DNA of 64,000 nucleotides. Origin: Rachicladosporium sp. CCFEE 5018 (taxonomy: Eukaryota; Ascomycota; Dothideomycetes; Cladosporiales; Cladosporiaceae). Below the pieces are notes generated by a model. That model saw only the letters and a program-made list of their open reading frames with translations. It was not told the origin of the DNA and did no database searches. A program made the translations under genes and the position numbers. The stretch covers positions 779,406 to 843,405 of the forward strand of contig KZ111144.1 of NCBI GenBank assembly GCA_002077045.2, in the 5' to 3' direction. Shown here piece by piece: positions 1 through 9,480 of this stretch. Position 1 is the first letter of the stretch. Every line of letters starts with the position of its first letter.

Positions 1-1407
1 CGCGGGAGAGACGGAGCGATCGGCTGTGATGTCGTAGTCCACTAGGTGAAAGCGAGGATTCTTTTCGAGATGGTAGGCGTCCACAAACAGATCTTTGATC
101 TCCTTCGCCTGCAGTTCCCGACCCAAAGAGTCTGTTTCTCGCTGCACAATCCGCGAGAAGGCTACTTGCAGACCCCGAGGAAGGTCCAGCTCGAGCGTTC
201 TCTTGATGATCCAGGCCACACCTCCCTTGCCCGACTGGCTGTTGACGCGAATGATGGCTTCGTACGTGCGACCGATATCTGCAGGATCCAGGGGCAGGTA
301 AGGGACTTGCCAGTAGTCGTCCACCTTTGAGCCAGAGGCATCTCGCGCTGTGAATCCCTTCTTGATGGCGTCTTGATGCGAGCCAGAGAACGCGCAAACG
401 ACGAGCTGGCCGCCGTAAGGTGCGCGGGGGTGTACGGGGATCTTGTTGCTCTTCTCAACGATGTCTATGATGCTTTGGAGATCGCTGAAGTCGATTTGCG
501 GGTGTATGCCTTGCGTGTAGAGATTCAAGCCGAGGGTTACGAGGTCCACGTTTCCAGTTCGCTCGCCGTTGCCGAAGAGTGTGCCCTCTACTCTGTCTGC
601 GCCGGCCATCTGTGCTAGCTCCGCCGCTGCCACGGCACAACCTCGATCATTGTGCGGATGGAGAGAGACTGCGGTCTTTTCCCGCTCCGTGATGTGTCGG
701 CAGAAGTATTCGATCTGGTCTGCGTAGACGTTCGGCGTGCTCATCTCGACCGTAGCAGGCAAATTGAAAATGATCGGATTCTCGACACTCGGCTCCCACG
801 CCTCTTTCACAGCCTCGCAGATCTCCACCGCAAAGTCCATATTCGAGTCCGAGAACGTCTCAGGTGAGAACTCGAACGCCCACTCCTTCACATCCGAACT
901 CGGATCATCCTTCGTGATCGACCTCGCGTACTTGGTACACTCCACCGCCAATGCCTTACTTTGCGCATTGTCCATCCCAAATACGATTCGCTGAAAACAC
1001 GGACTCGTTGCCAGATACAAATGCAGTATAGCCTTCCTTGCGCCCTTCAAGCTGTCCACCGTCTTCCTAATCAGGTCCTTGCGACAAGGCGACAGCACCT
1101 GCAACCACACATCATCAGGCACAAGGCCCGACGTTGTCACTAAGTCTCGTGTGAAGTTGAAGTCCGTGTCGCCTGAGGAGGGAAATGAGACTTCAATCTC
1201 TTTGTATCCGAGTTTCGTGAGCATCTTGAAGTACCGTAACTTTTGCTCGCCGTCCATTGGGTCGACAAGGGACTGATTGCCGTCGCGGAGATCGGTGGAG
1301 AGCCATCGCGGAGGCTTGACGATTTGTTTCGAGGGCCATTGACGATCGGGGATATTTATGGGTTTGAAGGGGTGGTATTTCTTGGAGGGGTCTGCGAGCA
1401 TGGGCAT
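1..1407 (-). CDS. LEU4: 2-isopropylmalate synthase, C-terminal end outside window
   Basis: Catalyses the first committed step of leucine synthesis, condensing acetyl-CoA with 2-oxoisovalerate. Reading the minus strand from an ATG at 1407 gives one uninterrupted frame of 469 codons to the window edge. It starts MPMLADPSKKYHPF, as many fungal homologues do. The catalytic signature STDLRDGNQSL is present near residue 43. Further on are the metal-binding HPHNDRG motif and the GTLFGNGERTGN motif of the TIM-barrel synthase domain. Fungal enzymes are about 600 residues, so the C-terminal LeuA dimer/leucine-feedback domain lies mostly beyond position 1. No intron is needed in this part. An upstream exon carrying a mitochondrial leader cannot be excluded. 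Assignment is firm. Confidence 0.93.
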   Translation of the reverse strand, partial: MPMLADPSKKYHPFKPINIPDRQWPSKQIVKPPRWLSTDLRDGNQSLVDPMDGEQKLRYFKMLTKLGYKEIEVSFPSSGDTDFNFTRDLVTTSGLVPDDVWLQVLSPCRKDLIRKTVDSLKGARKAILHLYLATSPCFQRIVFGMDNAQSKALAVECTKYARSITKDDPSSDVKEWAFEFSPETFSDSNMDFAVEICEAVKEAWEPSVENPIIFNLPATVEMSTPNVYADQIEYFCRHITEREKTAVSLHPHNDRGCAVAAAELAQMAGADRVEGTLFGNGERTGNVDLVTLGLNLYTQGIHPQIDFSDLQSIIDIVEKSNKIPVHPRAPYGGQLVVCAFSGSHQDAIKKGFTARDASGSKVDDYWQVPYLPLDPADIGRTYEAIIRVNSQSGKGGVAWIIKRTLELDLPRGLQVAFSRIVQRETDSLGRELQAKEIKDLFVDAYHLEKNPRFHLVDYDITADRSVSPA

Positions 1408-2251
1408 GGTGGAGGATAGGGTGAGTGACTCGAGGTCACAAGTGAGGATTGGGAGTACTTATGTTCTGCTATGGTGGTCTTGAGCCGTGTGTATGCGCTC
1501 GCATTGTTCACGCCCTTTGGTCAAGAGATTCTGTACAGCTCGTTTGTTGGCGCGACAAATTTTGGCCGGGAGTCATCGCGCATGTGAAGGCGTTGCGGGG
1601 TGGTGGGGTATGTACCCCTGCCGTGGCTTGGCCATCATCTAGACAATGACTGCCGTGCTACCATAGCCATTCATGTTACATATATTCGTCTTCGCAACCT
1701 GCGGTCAGATGGACACCGACTGCGCGACAGCATTGCCTACTACTCAACGAAGACCCGCTCGCCAGCTCTCACGGGAGCGATGCAATTGCTGAGGGTCCGT
1801 TCACTATCACCGAACCTCGTTGCATTAGATTATCCGTTGCCTCTCAACAAGACGGTGATTCGATCGATGTTAGTACCAGTCCCAAGACCCGGATCGTCGA
1901 GCTCATCGCGCGATGTAAATTTGCGAGAAATTTGCGGCAATGTGATTTAAGGCAGTATCAACTCCCTGTGGCCCGAGCGAGGCGGCCTTCTGGTGGCTGA
2001 GCTGCAAAGCAGTGCACAGCCTAGTGCGCCTCAAGCCATGCAGTCCAGTATTCTCTTTTGATACTTCGCTAGACATGTCCAACACCTTCATCGCATCACC
2101 ATTCGACTCATCACGCTTGGACCTGACAAGGTAGACTGGCTATCGGCATCGGAATGCGGCGCGTTTCTGACCAGCAGGTGAGAGGACCATCCAATGGAGT
2201 AGAACCAAGCGATGCGATCCCGATACCTGAGCAATACAATTCACGATAATT
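1408..2251. other. Intergenic region with left boundary of the duplicated block
   Basis: This lies between the divergent LEU4 and HET-A starts. From about 1618 onward the sequence matches 15194 onward (shared start CTGCCGTGGCTTGGCC), so the left edge of the tandem duplication falls here. Left of 1618 the two copies do not match. No convincing gene was seen; the region should hold the promoters of LEU4 and HET-A. Confidence 0.6.
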
Positions 2252-4282
2252 ATGAGTCTATCCGCAGGTTCGACACACGCGAGTTTCGAGTACAGCGATC
2301 TTCCTGATGCCAGCACGCACATCCGACTTCTCGAAGTGCAGCACGCCCAGCTCAATGGACCGATTAGTTGCAGACTCAGCACTTGGGAACTCTCGAAAGC
2401 GCCGGCATACAACGCAATCTCCTACACTTGGGGACATCCAGCCGATACCACAGAGATTGACGTGAACGGTGCACGCATCAAGGTTCGCAGCAATTGTGCT
2501 TATGTCCTATGTCAAGCCGGCTGGCATAGCGCTGGCCACTATTGGATAGATGCGATCTGCATCAATCAGGCAAATAGCAGCGAGAAAAGCCAGCAAGTGC
2601 GTATGATGAGCGAGATTTATCGAAACGCAGGGCAAGTACTTGCGTGTGTTGGTCGGCACTCGATGCGTGAAGACAGTGAGTATCTCTGCACTTTCTTGCG
2701 TAAGCATCAAACCGCGCTCGTCGGGTTCGCGAACCACATACATCGTCATGTCACGCTACAGTTCGGGGAATTCGGACCTCACAGTTACGGCCATCGAACG
2801 CTCAGGCTTTACCAGTCCATATCGTGGCGCACGCGGCACTCGCTGCGCACTCATACGCGGGTACTGAAGGCGATGTTCTCGATACTACGACGGCCGTACT
2901 TCATTCGAGCTTGGGTAGCACAAGAGCTACGTGCTGCTACCGAGCCACTGCTCTACTGTGGCAAGGATAAATGCCAAGTCACTGCACTAGAAGGTCTATT
3001 GGCGATCAGTCTACACAATGACTTAGACACGCGAGTCAGAGTCCCTGACCTTCACAGTGTCCTTAGAGACGCGGTCGCTTCACATCATTCCTGGCTACCT
3101 ATGCTGACTCACATACTACACTCCAGTGTCACCACATGTAAGCTCGAAAAAGAGGCTGCGGGGTTGAGCGCTTTTGCTGGACTTCTACGGCTTGCTCGTA
3201 ACAACAGTAGGCAGCCACAGGGACTTGTGGAAATGATGTTGAACATGGTCAGTCTGCAGTGCACAGATCCTCGGGACAAAGTCTATGCAATGCTGAGTTC
3301 TTTGGCTGCGAACGTCGCACAACGTCTCCCTGTGGATTACACCATAACCACATTCGAGCTCGCTATTCGTCTCATACATGTGTTCTACTTCGAACAGCCC
3401 ACGGGCTCGGGGAGACCGCACATGATCAACATGGTCTTGTCTTTGAAAGCACTCGAAGTACGACTTACCGATTCAGCATTCGTCGCGGCAATCACTGCTC
3501 GCAGCGGAGATCGGACCTCAGAAGCTACATGCTGGCCTTCTGCAGCCTCGTCAAAGACGTCCGTGCGGATGCCTGGCTGGGCGGGAGTTCAGATACAGCA
3601 CACGGAGAACGGATGGTCTTTATTGGAGCACGATAGCGTACCGAAAGCGGTGTCTGGTTCGGAAATGCCTCGCGCAAATGGCACATCGATCGTGAGAGTC
3701 AAGGATGCTGAAGATCGCAGCGTAGCCATTGTCCCTGGTGGTGTACAACCTGGTGATTGGCTCGTCCAACTGTATTCTCTTATTGTCTCGGACTGTCCAG
3801 GTATTTTACTCCGTCCATCGGCCGATGGATTTATGCAAATCATCGGCACCGCGATTTCGACAAAAACGCTACCAATCTATGCCCGGACAGCAGAGTTCGA
3901 TGTTTACTTCGATCCTGAGGACCTCTCTACGATGCTATATCTGCACAACCTACTCTTCGTCGCACTACAGCCGACGGTAGAGCTCTCTGTTCCGTCATCT
4001 GAAAGCCATGACACAGAGGACACAACCGTGCATCAACTTGGCTTGCTGAATGAGGACAACAGATCGCAATTTCGTAGCCTTCCAGCATACTACTCAAGCG
4101 AAGAGAGAGCATTCACACCTCGTGTTAAACAATTGCTGAGCTGTAATCCTTGGCCGTCACCTTTCGCGGCTCGCATCGAAGCGCCTTTCGAGCAATACTT
4201 TGGCATCAAAGTGTGCTGTCAGCCATGGTCGTCCCACGCGGTTCGATCGAGCAAGACCATAGGTGCTGGAGTCGCTAGATGA
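2252..4282 (+). CDS. HET-domain protein (HET-A)
   Basis: Heterokaryon-incompatibility (HET) domain protein, a class used by filamentous fungi to trigger cell death after non-self recognition. The frame is open for 676 residues without an intron. The N-terminal HET domain shows ISYTWG at 56-61, YWIDAICINQ at 97-106 and YFIRAWVAQEL around 216-226, with the conserved Glu at 225. The C-terminal ~400 residues have no domain I recognise and are likely the variable recognition part. The first 130 residues resemble copy B closely, whereas the rest is strongly diverged. It sits between LEU4 and a peroxisomal thioesterase. The role is inferred from the family; no partner or trigger is visible. Confidence 0.85.
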   Translation: MSLSAGSTHASFEYSDLPDASTHIRLLEVQHAQLNGPISCRLSTWELSKAPAYNAISYTWGHPADTTEIDVNGARIKVRSNCAYVLCQAGWHSAGHYWIDAICINQANSSEKSQQVRMMSEIYRNAGQVLACVGRHSMREDSEYLCTFLRKHQTALVGFANHIHRHVTLQFGEFGPHSYGHRTLRLYQSISWRTRHSLRTHTRVLKAMFSILRRPYFIRAWVAQELRAATEPLLYCGKDKCQVTALEGLLAISLHNDLDTRVRVPDLHSVLRDAVASHHSWLPMLTHILHSSVTTCKLEKEAAGLSAFAGLLRLARNNSRQPQGLVEMMLNMVSLQCTDPRDKVYAMLSSLAANVAQRLPVDYTITTFELAIRLIHVFYFEQPTGSGRPHMINMVLSLKALEVRLTDSAFVAAITARSGDRTSEATCWPSAASSKTSVRMPGWAGVQIQHTENGWSLLEHDSVPKAVSGSEMPRANGTSIVRVKDAEDRSVAIVPGGVQPGDWLVQLYSLIVSDCPGILLRPSADGFMQIIGTAISTKTLPIYARTAEFDVYFDPEDLSTMLYLHNLLFVALQPTVELSVPSSESHDTEDTTVHQLGLLNEDNRSQFRSLPAYYSSEERAFTPRVKQLLSCNPWPSPFAARIEAPFEQYFGIKVCCQPWSSHAVRSSKTIGAGVAR

Positions 4283-4932
4283 CTATTGACTGTGTGAGCC
4301 CGGCTCATGATTTCGTTGCGCAAGTGCACTCGTCTGTTGTCCAACAACACGAAGGTGGTTTCGGGCAGACACTACTTCCATCGTTACCAATTCGGAGTCT
4401 CAGTTGTGCGAATACAATCCGACTTGCATTGTGCATTACACATTACGCTATTAGCAATTTAGAGAATACTGTGTACGGCCCTTCGACACAGCTCCCCTCT
4501 ACAGTCACATGGCCGGTATTACCGACTTGCGCACGTACTGCACAAGCTCCAATAACGTTCTTGCTTACAAACCATGGCACCAGCTGCCGATACAGCTACC
4601 GATCCATCAAGCAGTCGCGCGGTCTCGATCTGAGTTCAATGGTGTTAAGGCTGCCCACTTTGGGCGCCAGTGGATGCACGAAGCGTTCTATCGAGTTGGC
4701 TTGCGTCTCTCAAATCGGTCCACGTGTCTCTGACGAGTTGGTTGGCACAGCTAGAAACGCCAGACCATTGACATAGGGGCTCGGCTCGGCTCAAGGGCGG
4801 GTGATGCTGCTGCATGCTAACATTATTGCTACGTTTCTGGACACTTTACAGCATACTAGAAGTGCTTGTGGCCTCTGTAGCAGTGAACTGGGCTGCCGTC
4901 TACGCGGTATCTGCGTAACACATGGGCCTCAT
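4283..4932. other. Intergenic, convergent 3' ends of HET-A and thioesterase A
   Basis: Contains an open frame (4279-4776) that overlaps the HET-A stop and has no recognisable similarity. The matching stretch in copy B is shorter (about 520 bp) and poorly conserved. Probably 3' untranslated sequence only. Confidence 0.5.
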
Positions 4933-6104
4933 TCACAGTTTTGAGGGCTTATCTTGCTTTAATCGCACAACGCCCTGCGACTTGGTCAGCACCGGCCCCC
5001 TGAACGTCTCCACAACACTGTCAGACTCACCTCCTGCACACAACTAGCAATCAGCTTCCCCTCCTTAGTATACATCCTCTGCATCACCAACCCCCTCCCA
5101 TCCCCCGCCCAAGGACTCTCACACTCCGTGAACATCCACTCATCCGCGCGAAAAGCCTTCGGATTATGAAAATAAATACTATGATCCAGACTAACCATCA
5201 TCCCGATCTCCGGTCGTGGCGGTTGCGACAGCACAACTTTCCCATCCTTGATCTCTACGCTCTGCAACTGCGAGATGATGTCCTCGTCCATGCCTTCAAG
5301 CTTGCGGATCTCGGATATGGGCATACCTTTGAGTTTCGCGATGAGGTCGGTGGAGATGCCGAGACTGCCGTTGCCTTTGCCGTCTGTGGATTTGACGTTC
5401 GAGGCGTTGTAGCGCCAGAGCTTGTGGACGCGCGAGACGGTGCCGATGAAGTAGGAATCACTCATATACGCTAGCGCGCTCAAGTGCGCCTGATGGCCGC
5501 CTTCTTCGCTTATCCGGCCGCGGGCTTTGATCCACTGCCGAGTCCGCTTGACGTGTGGTCGCTCGTCGCCGTCGTTCAATATATCCACCCTCGCGCTCAC
5601 AAAGGGCGAAGTCTGCCCGCGGATCCAATCGCTGCCTTCGCTGCTTGGTGCCCCTTGCGCCAGGACGTCCTCGGGCATGTGATGCTCGTGCTCCACTTTC
5701 TTCTCCCCTCCACTGCCCTCCCTCATGAAACTCAACGTCGTCGTGAAGATCGGCGCGCCCCTTTGCCTCGCCTGCACAGTCCTTGTCGCAAAACTCCTCC
5801 CCTCTCTCACATGCTCCACATCATACAATATGGGTATCTCGGCGTTGCCGTTGAGCACGAAGTAGCAGTGCATGCTATGCACGTAGAAGTTTGCGGGTAC
5901 TGTGCGTTGCGCGGCGGCGAGACATTGTGCTATGACTGCGCCGCCGTAGATTCCGCGCGCACCGGGAGGATGCCATAGCGGCCGGGTGTTGGTGAAGAGA
6001 TTGGGGTTTATATCTCGCAGGTGGGTGAGCTCGAGGGTCGCTTCGATTGCGGAGGCATTGGGTGACGGGGGATGGGGAGGTATGAGGGTTGGGTGGCCGG
6101 GCAT
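4933..6104 (-). CDS. Peroxisomal TesB-like acyl-CoA thioesterase (copy A, two exons)
   Basis: Hydrolyses acyl-CoA to free fatty acid and CoA, probably linked to peroxisomal beta-oxidation. Exon 1 is 6104-5031 and exon 2 is 4974-4933, giving 371 residues. The family is recognised from the double-hotdog pattern: GARGIYGGAVIAQCLAAA and YVHSMHCYFVLNG in the N-terminal half, MMVSLDHSIYFH and WMFTECESPWA in the C-terminal half. The spliced protein ends in SKL, a peroxisomal targeting signal type 1. The 56-bp intron 4975-5030 starts GTGAGT, has a CTGAC branch-point-like site and ends CAG. If it is retained, translation instead ends after 14 other residues (…GGRC) and SKL is lost. Copy B (18251-19366) encodes the same tail with no intron. 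About six residues differ between copies. Confidence 0.88.
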
Positions 6105-6638
6105 GGTGAGGACTCGAAAGAGGGACGGGTGATTATTGATACTATCTAAACATTGATGTGTGAAAGAGGGACTTCATTCGCGAGAGATGTCCACGCGCAT
6201 GTGAGATCGGCGTCAGCCCTGGCCATTCCCATGAAGCCGAGGTTCATCGGAATCGCTCCCGTGGTTCTGCCGCTCAATCAGCCCTATGAGGTGGCAGATA
6301 TGTGGTCTCGCAGCGCATCCTCACAGTCGCGAAGCCGTGCAAGGTCCGAGAATTGAACTTTCGACGCGTTCGAGGAGCCGCGGATGTTATATCGCAAGAC
6401 AGATGAACCCACCTCTGCGTCTGCGACTGGCTGAACGTCCACTTTCCGCTCGTTCAGCCGAACATGATGCAGCTTACTTAGACGTAGGCGGACACATTGT
6501 CGACCCACGTGGTGCTTTAGCTCTGATTCTCGCCGGTCAGCATTGTGCTGCCACAAGGCAAAAGCAGCACTATCTGGATTTCAAGAGCCTCAGCTCTTAC
6601 CCTGATACGGAGGTAGAGGAGTAAGTGATGGCGGATGT
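6105..6638. other. Intergenic, upstream of thioesterase A and downstream of TIR-like gene A
   Basis: The first ~125 bp (to about 6230) are almost identical to copy B (from 19367) and presumably hold the thioesterase promoter. Beyond that the two copies suddenly become poorly alignable. No gene was seen. Confidence 0.5.
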
Positions 6639-8629
6639 TCATATTTTCTCCAGCAGCTTTGCCTGTCTCGCCAGGAAGCGGATCGAAGCTCTGTCCTCAG
6701 GCTTCGAAATGCCATACTTCAGATCATTAGTGGCAACATCCTGGAGCTGTTCAAGCCGTCGCAAGGGCACAAGAGTTCCTGGCGGACTTTGCTCACTGGG
6801 AACTGTCTGCGCAGGACGATGCTCCAGGTGGTTGTGGTGCCCGTAGCTAAGAAGACTCTGCATCAGAAGTGCTTCTACGGCGCACCAGGCTCGGCTGAAG
6901 TAGCTGTCGTCGACGAGACTGATCATCGTATTGCACAGCGATATCATGAGTGGCAGCGCGCTGATGCCACGATTCTGTGCGCCAGGGTCTTGGTTGTTCT
7001 GATCGATTGACGCCACGTCCTGGCCACTTTAATCAGCAGTGACATTGCATGAGGACGTCAGACTTGCCATACCAGCCAAATGTACACGTCTTTCTCTGCA
7101 AGTGTGCGGATCGTCGGTCCAGTGACCTCAGGACCCCCCAAAAGCAAGAGCTCAATAGCATCTATCATGCGCGTGTATTGCGTGCGACTGTCGTCGTCGG
7201 GCTCGCTAGGGCGACCCGTCCTTCTTCCACGCCATTCGTACGAGAAGAACACAATGTGTGGGTATGTAGGGAAGAAACTCACAGCTGACTCCTCCCTGAT
7301 GTGCCTCTGGAGCGCAGCCATGTCTACTGCGTTTAGCGGCCTCGGAAGGGAACCCAATGACTTGAACGCCGCGTAAGATATTATCTTGAATTTGTCGAAA
7401 CTCTCTCGCTTGCGCAGATCTGTCCTTAGCGTGTGTGCGTATTGCAATCTCAGGCCAAGCAACGGGCTGGCCCATGGTAAAACGGACGGAGGATTTGCGA
7501 GTACCGGACGCAATGTCAGCTGAAGCATCTCACGATACTGCTTGCGGCGGTGGGATTCTGCAACTTTGATGGCAAGTTGTGTGTCAGCTTTGGCCTCATC
7601 GTCAGGGTACAGAGCGTCCAGTTCGTCACGTATACCTCGGGTGACGATTGAGATGCAATCTCCATGGCCAGCCAGTACAGCGTAGTCCAATGCAGTGTAG
7701 CCGACTTCATCATATCGATCGAAGCGTGCTTTCAGAGATCGCATTGTGCGGAGCCAACGGCAATGCTCTTCGGTCGGCTCTTTGCAGAGAGCGATGACTG
7801 GTGAACATAGATCCGCCTCTGAGGAAAGTTCCCACTCCCTCAGGGCCTGATCCGGTAATCCAGCTGCAAGCAATGTGTAGCCGTGGTAGAAACGAGTGAG
7901 TCCACGAATGAGCGGTTCAGTGGATTGCGAAGCGGACTGAACGGCAGCCTGCACATGTTGCAAAGCCCGTTCGGGTTGTTGTAAGGCTACGTAGCACAGT
8001 GCAAGCCGACCGAGCCCAAAAGTTCTCAAAGCGCCGACAGAGGAACAACGACCGCCCAGATCTGCGTGGTGCTCGAGTTGATGCTGCAGGTCTTCGGCCC
8101 ACTGCACCCTCTTCCCTAGATGGTCAATTGCTTCTTCGAGCAATGACTGACTCCGTACGGGATCGGTAGTAGCAATATGATACTTCGTGATGCCGAGATT
8201 ACCTATTGAACGACAAGCCTGTAACCTTGCATTCATGCACAGATCATGGTCGTTCTGCAGCTCTGCTTCCTTGAGTAATTGTTCTGCGCCTCGCAGTGCT
8301 TCCACCAGCATTTCATGAGCTTTCAAGAAATCGATTTTGATGTGGATGTTTCCTAGTTCGCCGACAATTTCGACGTGGGTCAGGTTATGAACATTGCCAT
8401 TCACTGCAAGGGCCTTGATCAATAGAGCCACGGCGTTTTGGTAGTTGCCTTTGCGCCATTCGATGTGGCCACGTCGAGTATTGAGCGCGATGAACTGCTG
8501 CTTGGATTTTATTCGGCGACTGGAGGCTGCGCCATCGAGGGCCCTGGATGCTTCCTCCCACGCGGCGGTCGTACGGTATCTGTCAGCGAGTGCAATGTAG
8601 TCATCGAAGGTCTGCGGACGCTCAGTCAT
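6639..8629 (-). CDS. TPR/ankyrin protein with C-terminal TIR-like domain (copy A)
   Basis: Exon 1 is 8629-7073 and exon 2 is 7019-6639, with a 53-bp intron (GTATGG…CTGAT…CCAG) in phase 0. The product is 645 residues. I chose the ATG at 8629 because it aligns with copy B. Residues ~1-300 are helical and TPR-like (RRGHIEWRKGNYQNAV; ALCYVALQQPERALQHV). Around 315-345 is an ankyrin-like stretch (GYTALDYAVLAGHGDC). From ~455 a domain begins HIVFFSYEW, continues IWLDVASIDQ across the intron and ends SYFSRAWCAVEAL. That is the TIR-style WCxxE motif, with candidate catalytic Glu568. The architecture resembles fungal death or immune receptors. Enzyme activity, if any (e.g. NAD+ cleavage), is inferred and untested. 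Confidence 0.8.
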
Positions 8630-9480
8630 GGTCCAGAGCCCGTGCAATGGCCGTTCGTATCATGGCGACGGTACTCTACTCCAGAGGTGCGAGACGCTCT
8701 CGAAGACCTCGTGATCTACACCCTGCATGTATGCAGGGAGGTCGCCCTAGCCGCAGCAGAGTTGCTTACATAACCATCGAGTGAGTATAGTAATTTATAC
8801 CTACGCCACGGTAGGAGCGCTCATCTCATCAATGCGACAGATCAGATCAGTTCTGCTCGAGACATTGGAGCGCCTCGTGACCTGAGCTCGTGTTGGAACG
8901 AATGTGAGCCGATCATGAACTGGAAGTCGGGAAGTGGCCAAGACTGCGCACTGACGCTCATGCATAAGCTGCCGTCATTTCCAGCAAGTCGGAACCTCGA
9001 GTCGAAACGGACCGACTGGGCCGTTACTTGCCGCGGTTCTAGAACGAAGTCAAGCGCGTGCCCTACCACGAGGCTGAGGAATACGGGTGTCCAGACTTCT
9101 CCTCACACGCCCTCAAGTAGCAGTGGAAGCAACACGCTAACGATCTTCGCGATCACACTCATTGTATAGATTATTCCGTACAACACTGCACTGAGCCGAG
9201 CTTGCCTACCCGTCCCGTGCGCCTCCAGCACCCGACCTTGTCGAGTACCACAGCATCGACCACGCAAGCGGGGAAGCAAGTAGTAGCAGAGCACTCTACA
9301 ACGAGCAAAGTGGTCATCACACCCAGTTTGACTGGCGGGAACTGGTCTCTCGACTAGTTCCGGCACTACATAGTGATCAGCTTCGACAATCGAACAAAGA
9401 ACAGCACACAGCCGTTGACCCGTCTAAGACCGCACTTGCGGGTACATGCGCATCGCCGCGCCCAACAGCGCCCGCAACCC
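8630..9480. other. Divergent promoter region, TIR-like gene A / PDE1-A
   Basis: Head-to-head intergenic region. From about 8913 rightward it becomes almost identical to copy B (from about 22225), while the part nearer the TIR-like gene is diverged. An in-frame Arg/His-rich extension of the PDE frame (9373-9480) lies here and is probably 5' leader rather than protein. Confidence 0.5.

Noticed and set aside
4279..4776. Open frame of 165 codons downstream of HET-A
   Set aside because: Overlaps the HET-A stop, shows no recognisable domain, and is not preserved in the equivalent part of copy B.
9373..9480. 36-residue N-terminal extension of PDE1-A (also 22686-22793 in copy B)
   Set aside because: Arg/His-rich, unlike a PDE1 N-terminus, and followed by an ATG conserved in both copies; treated as leader.
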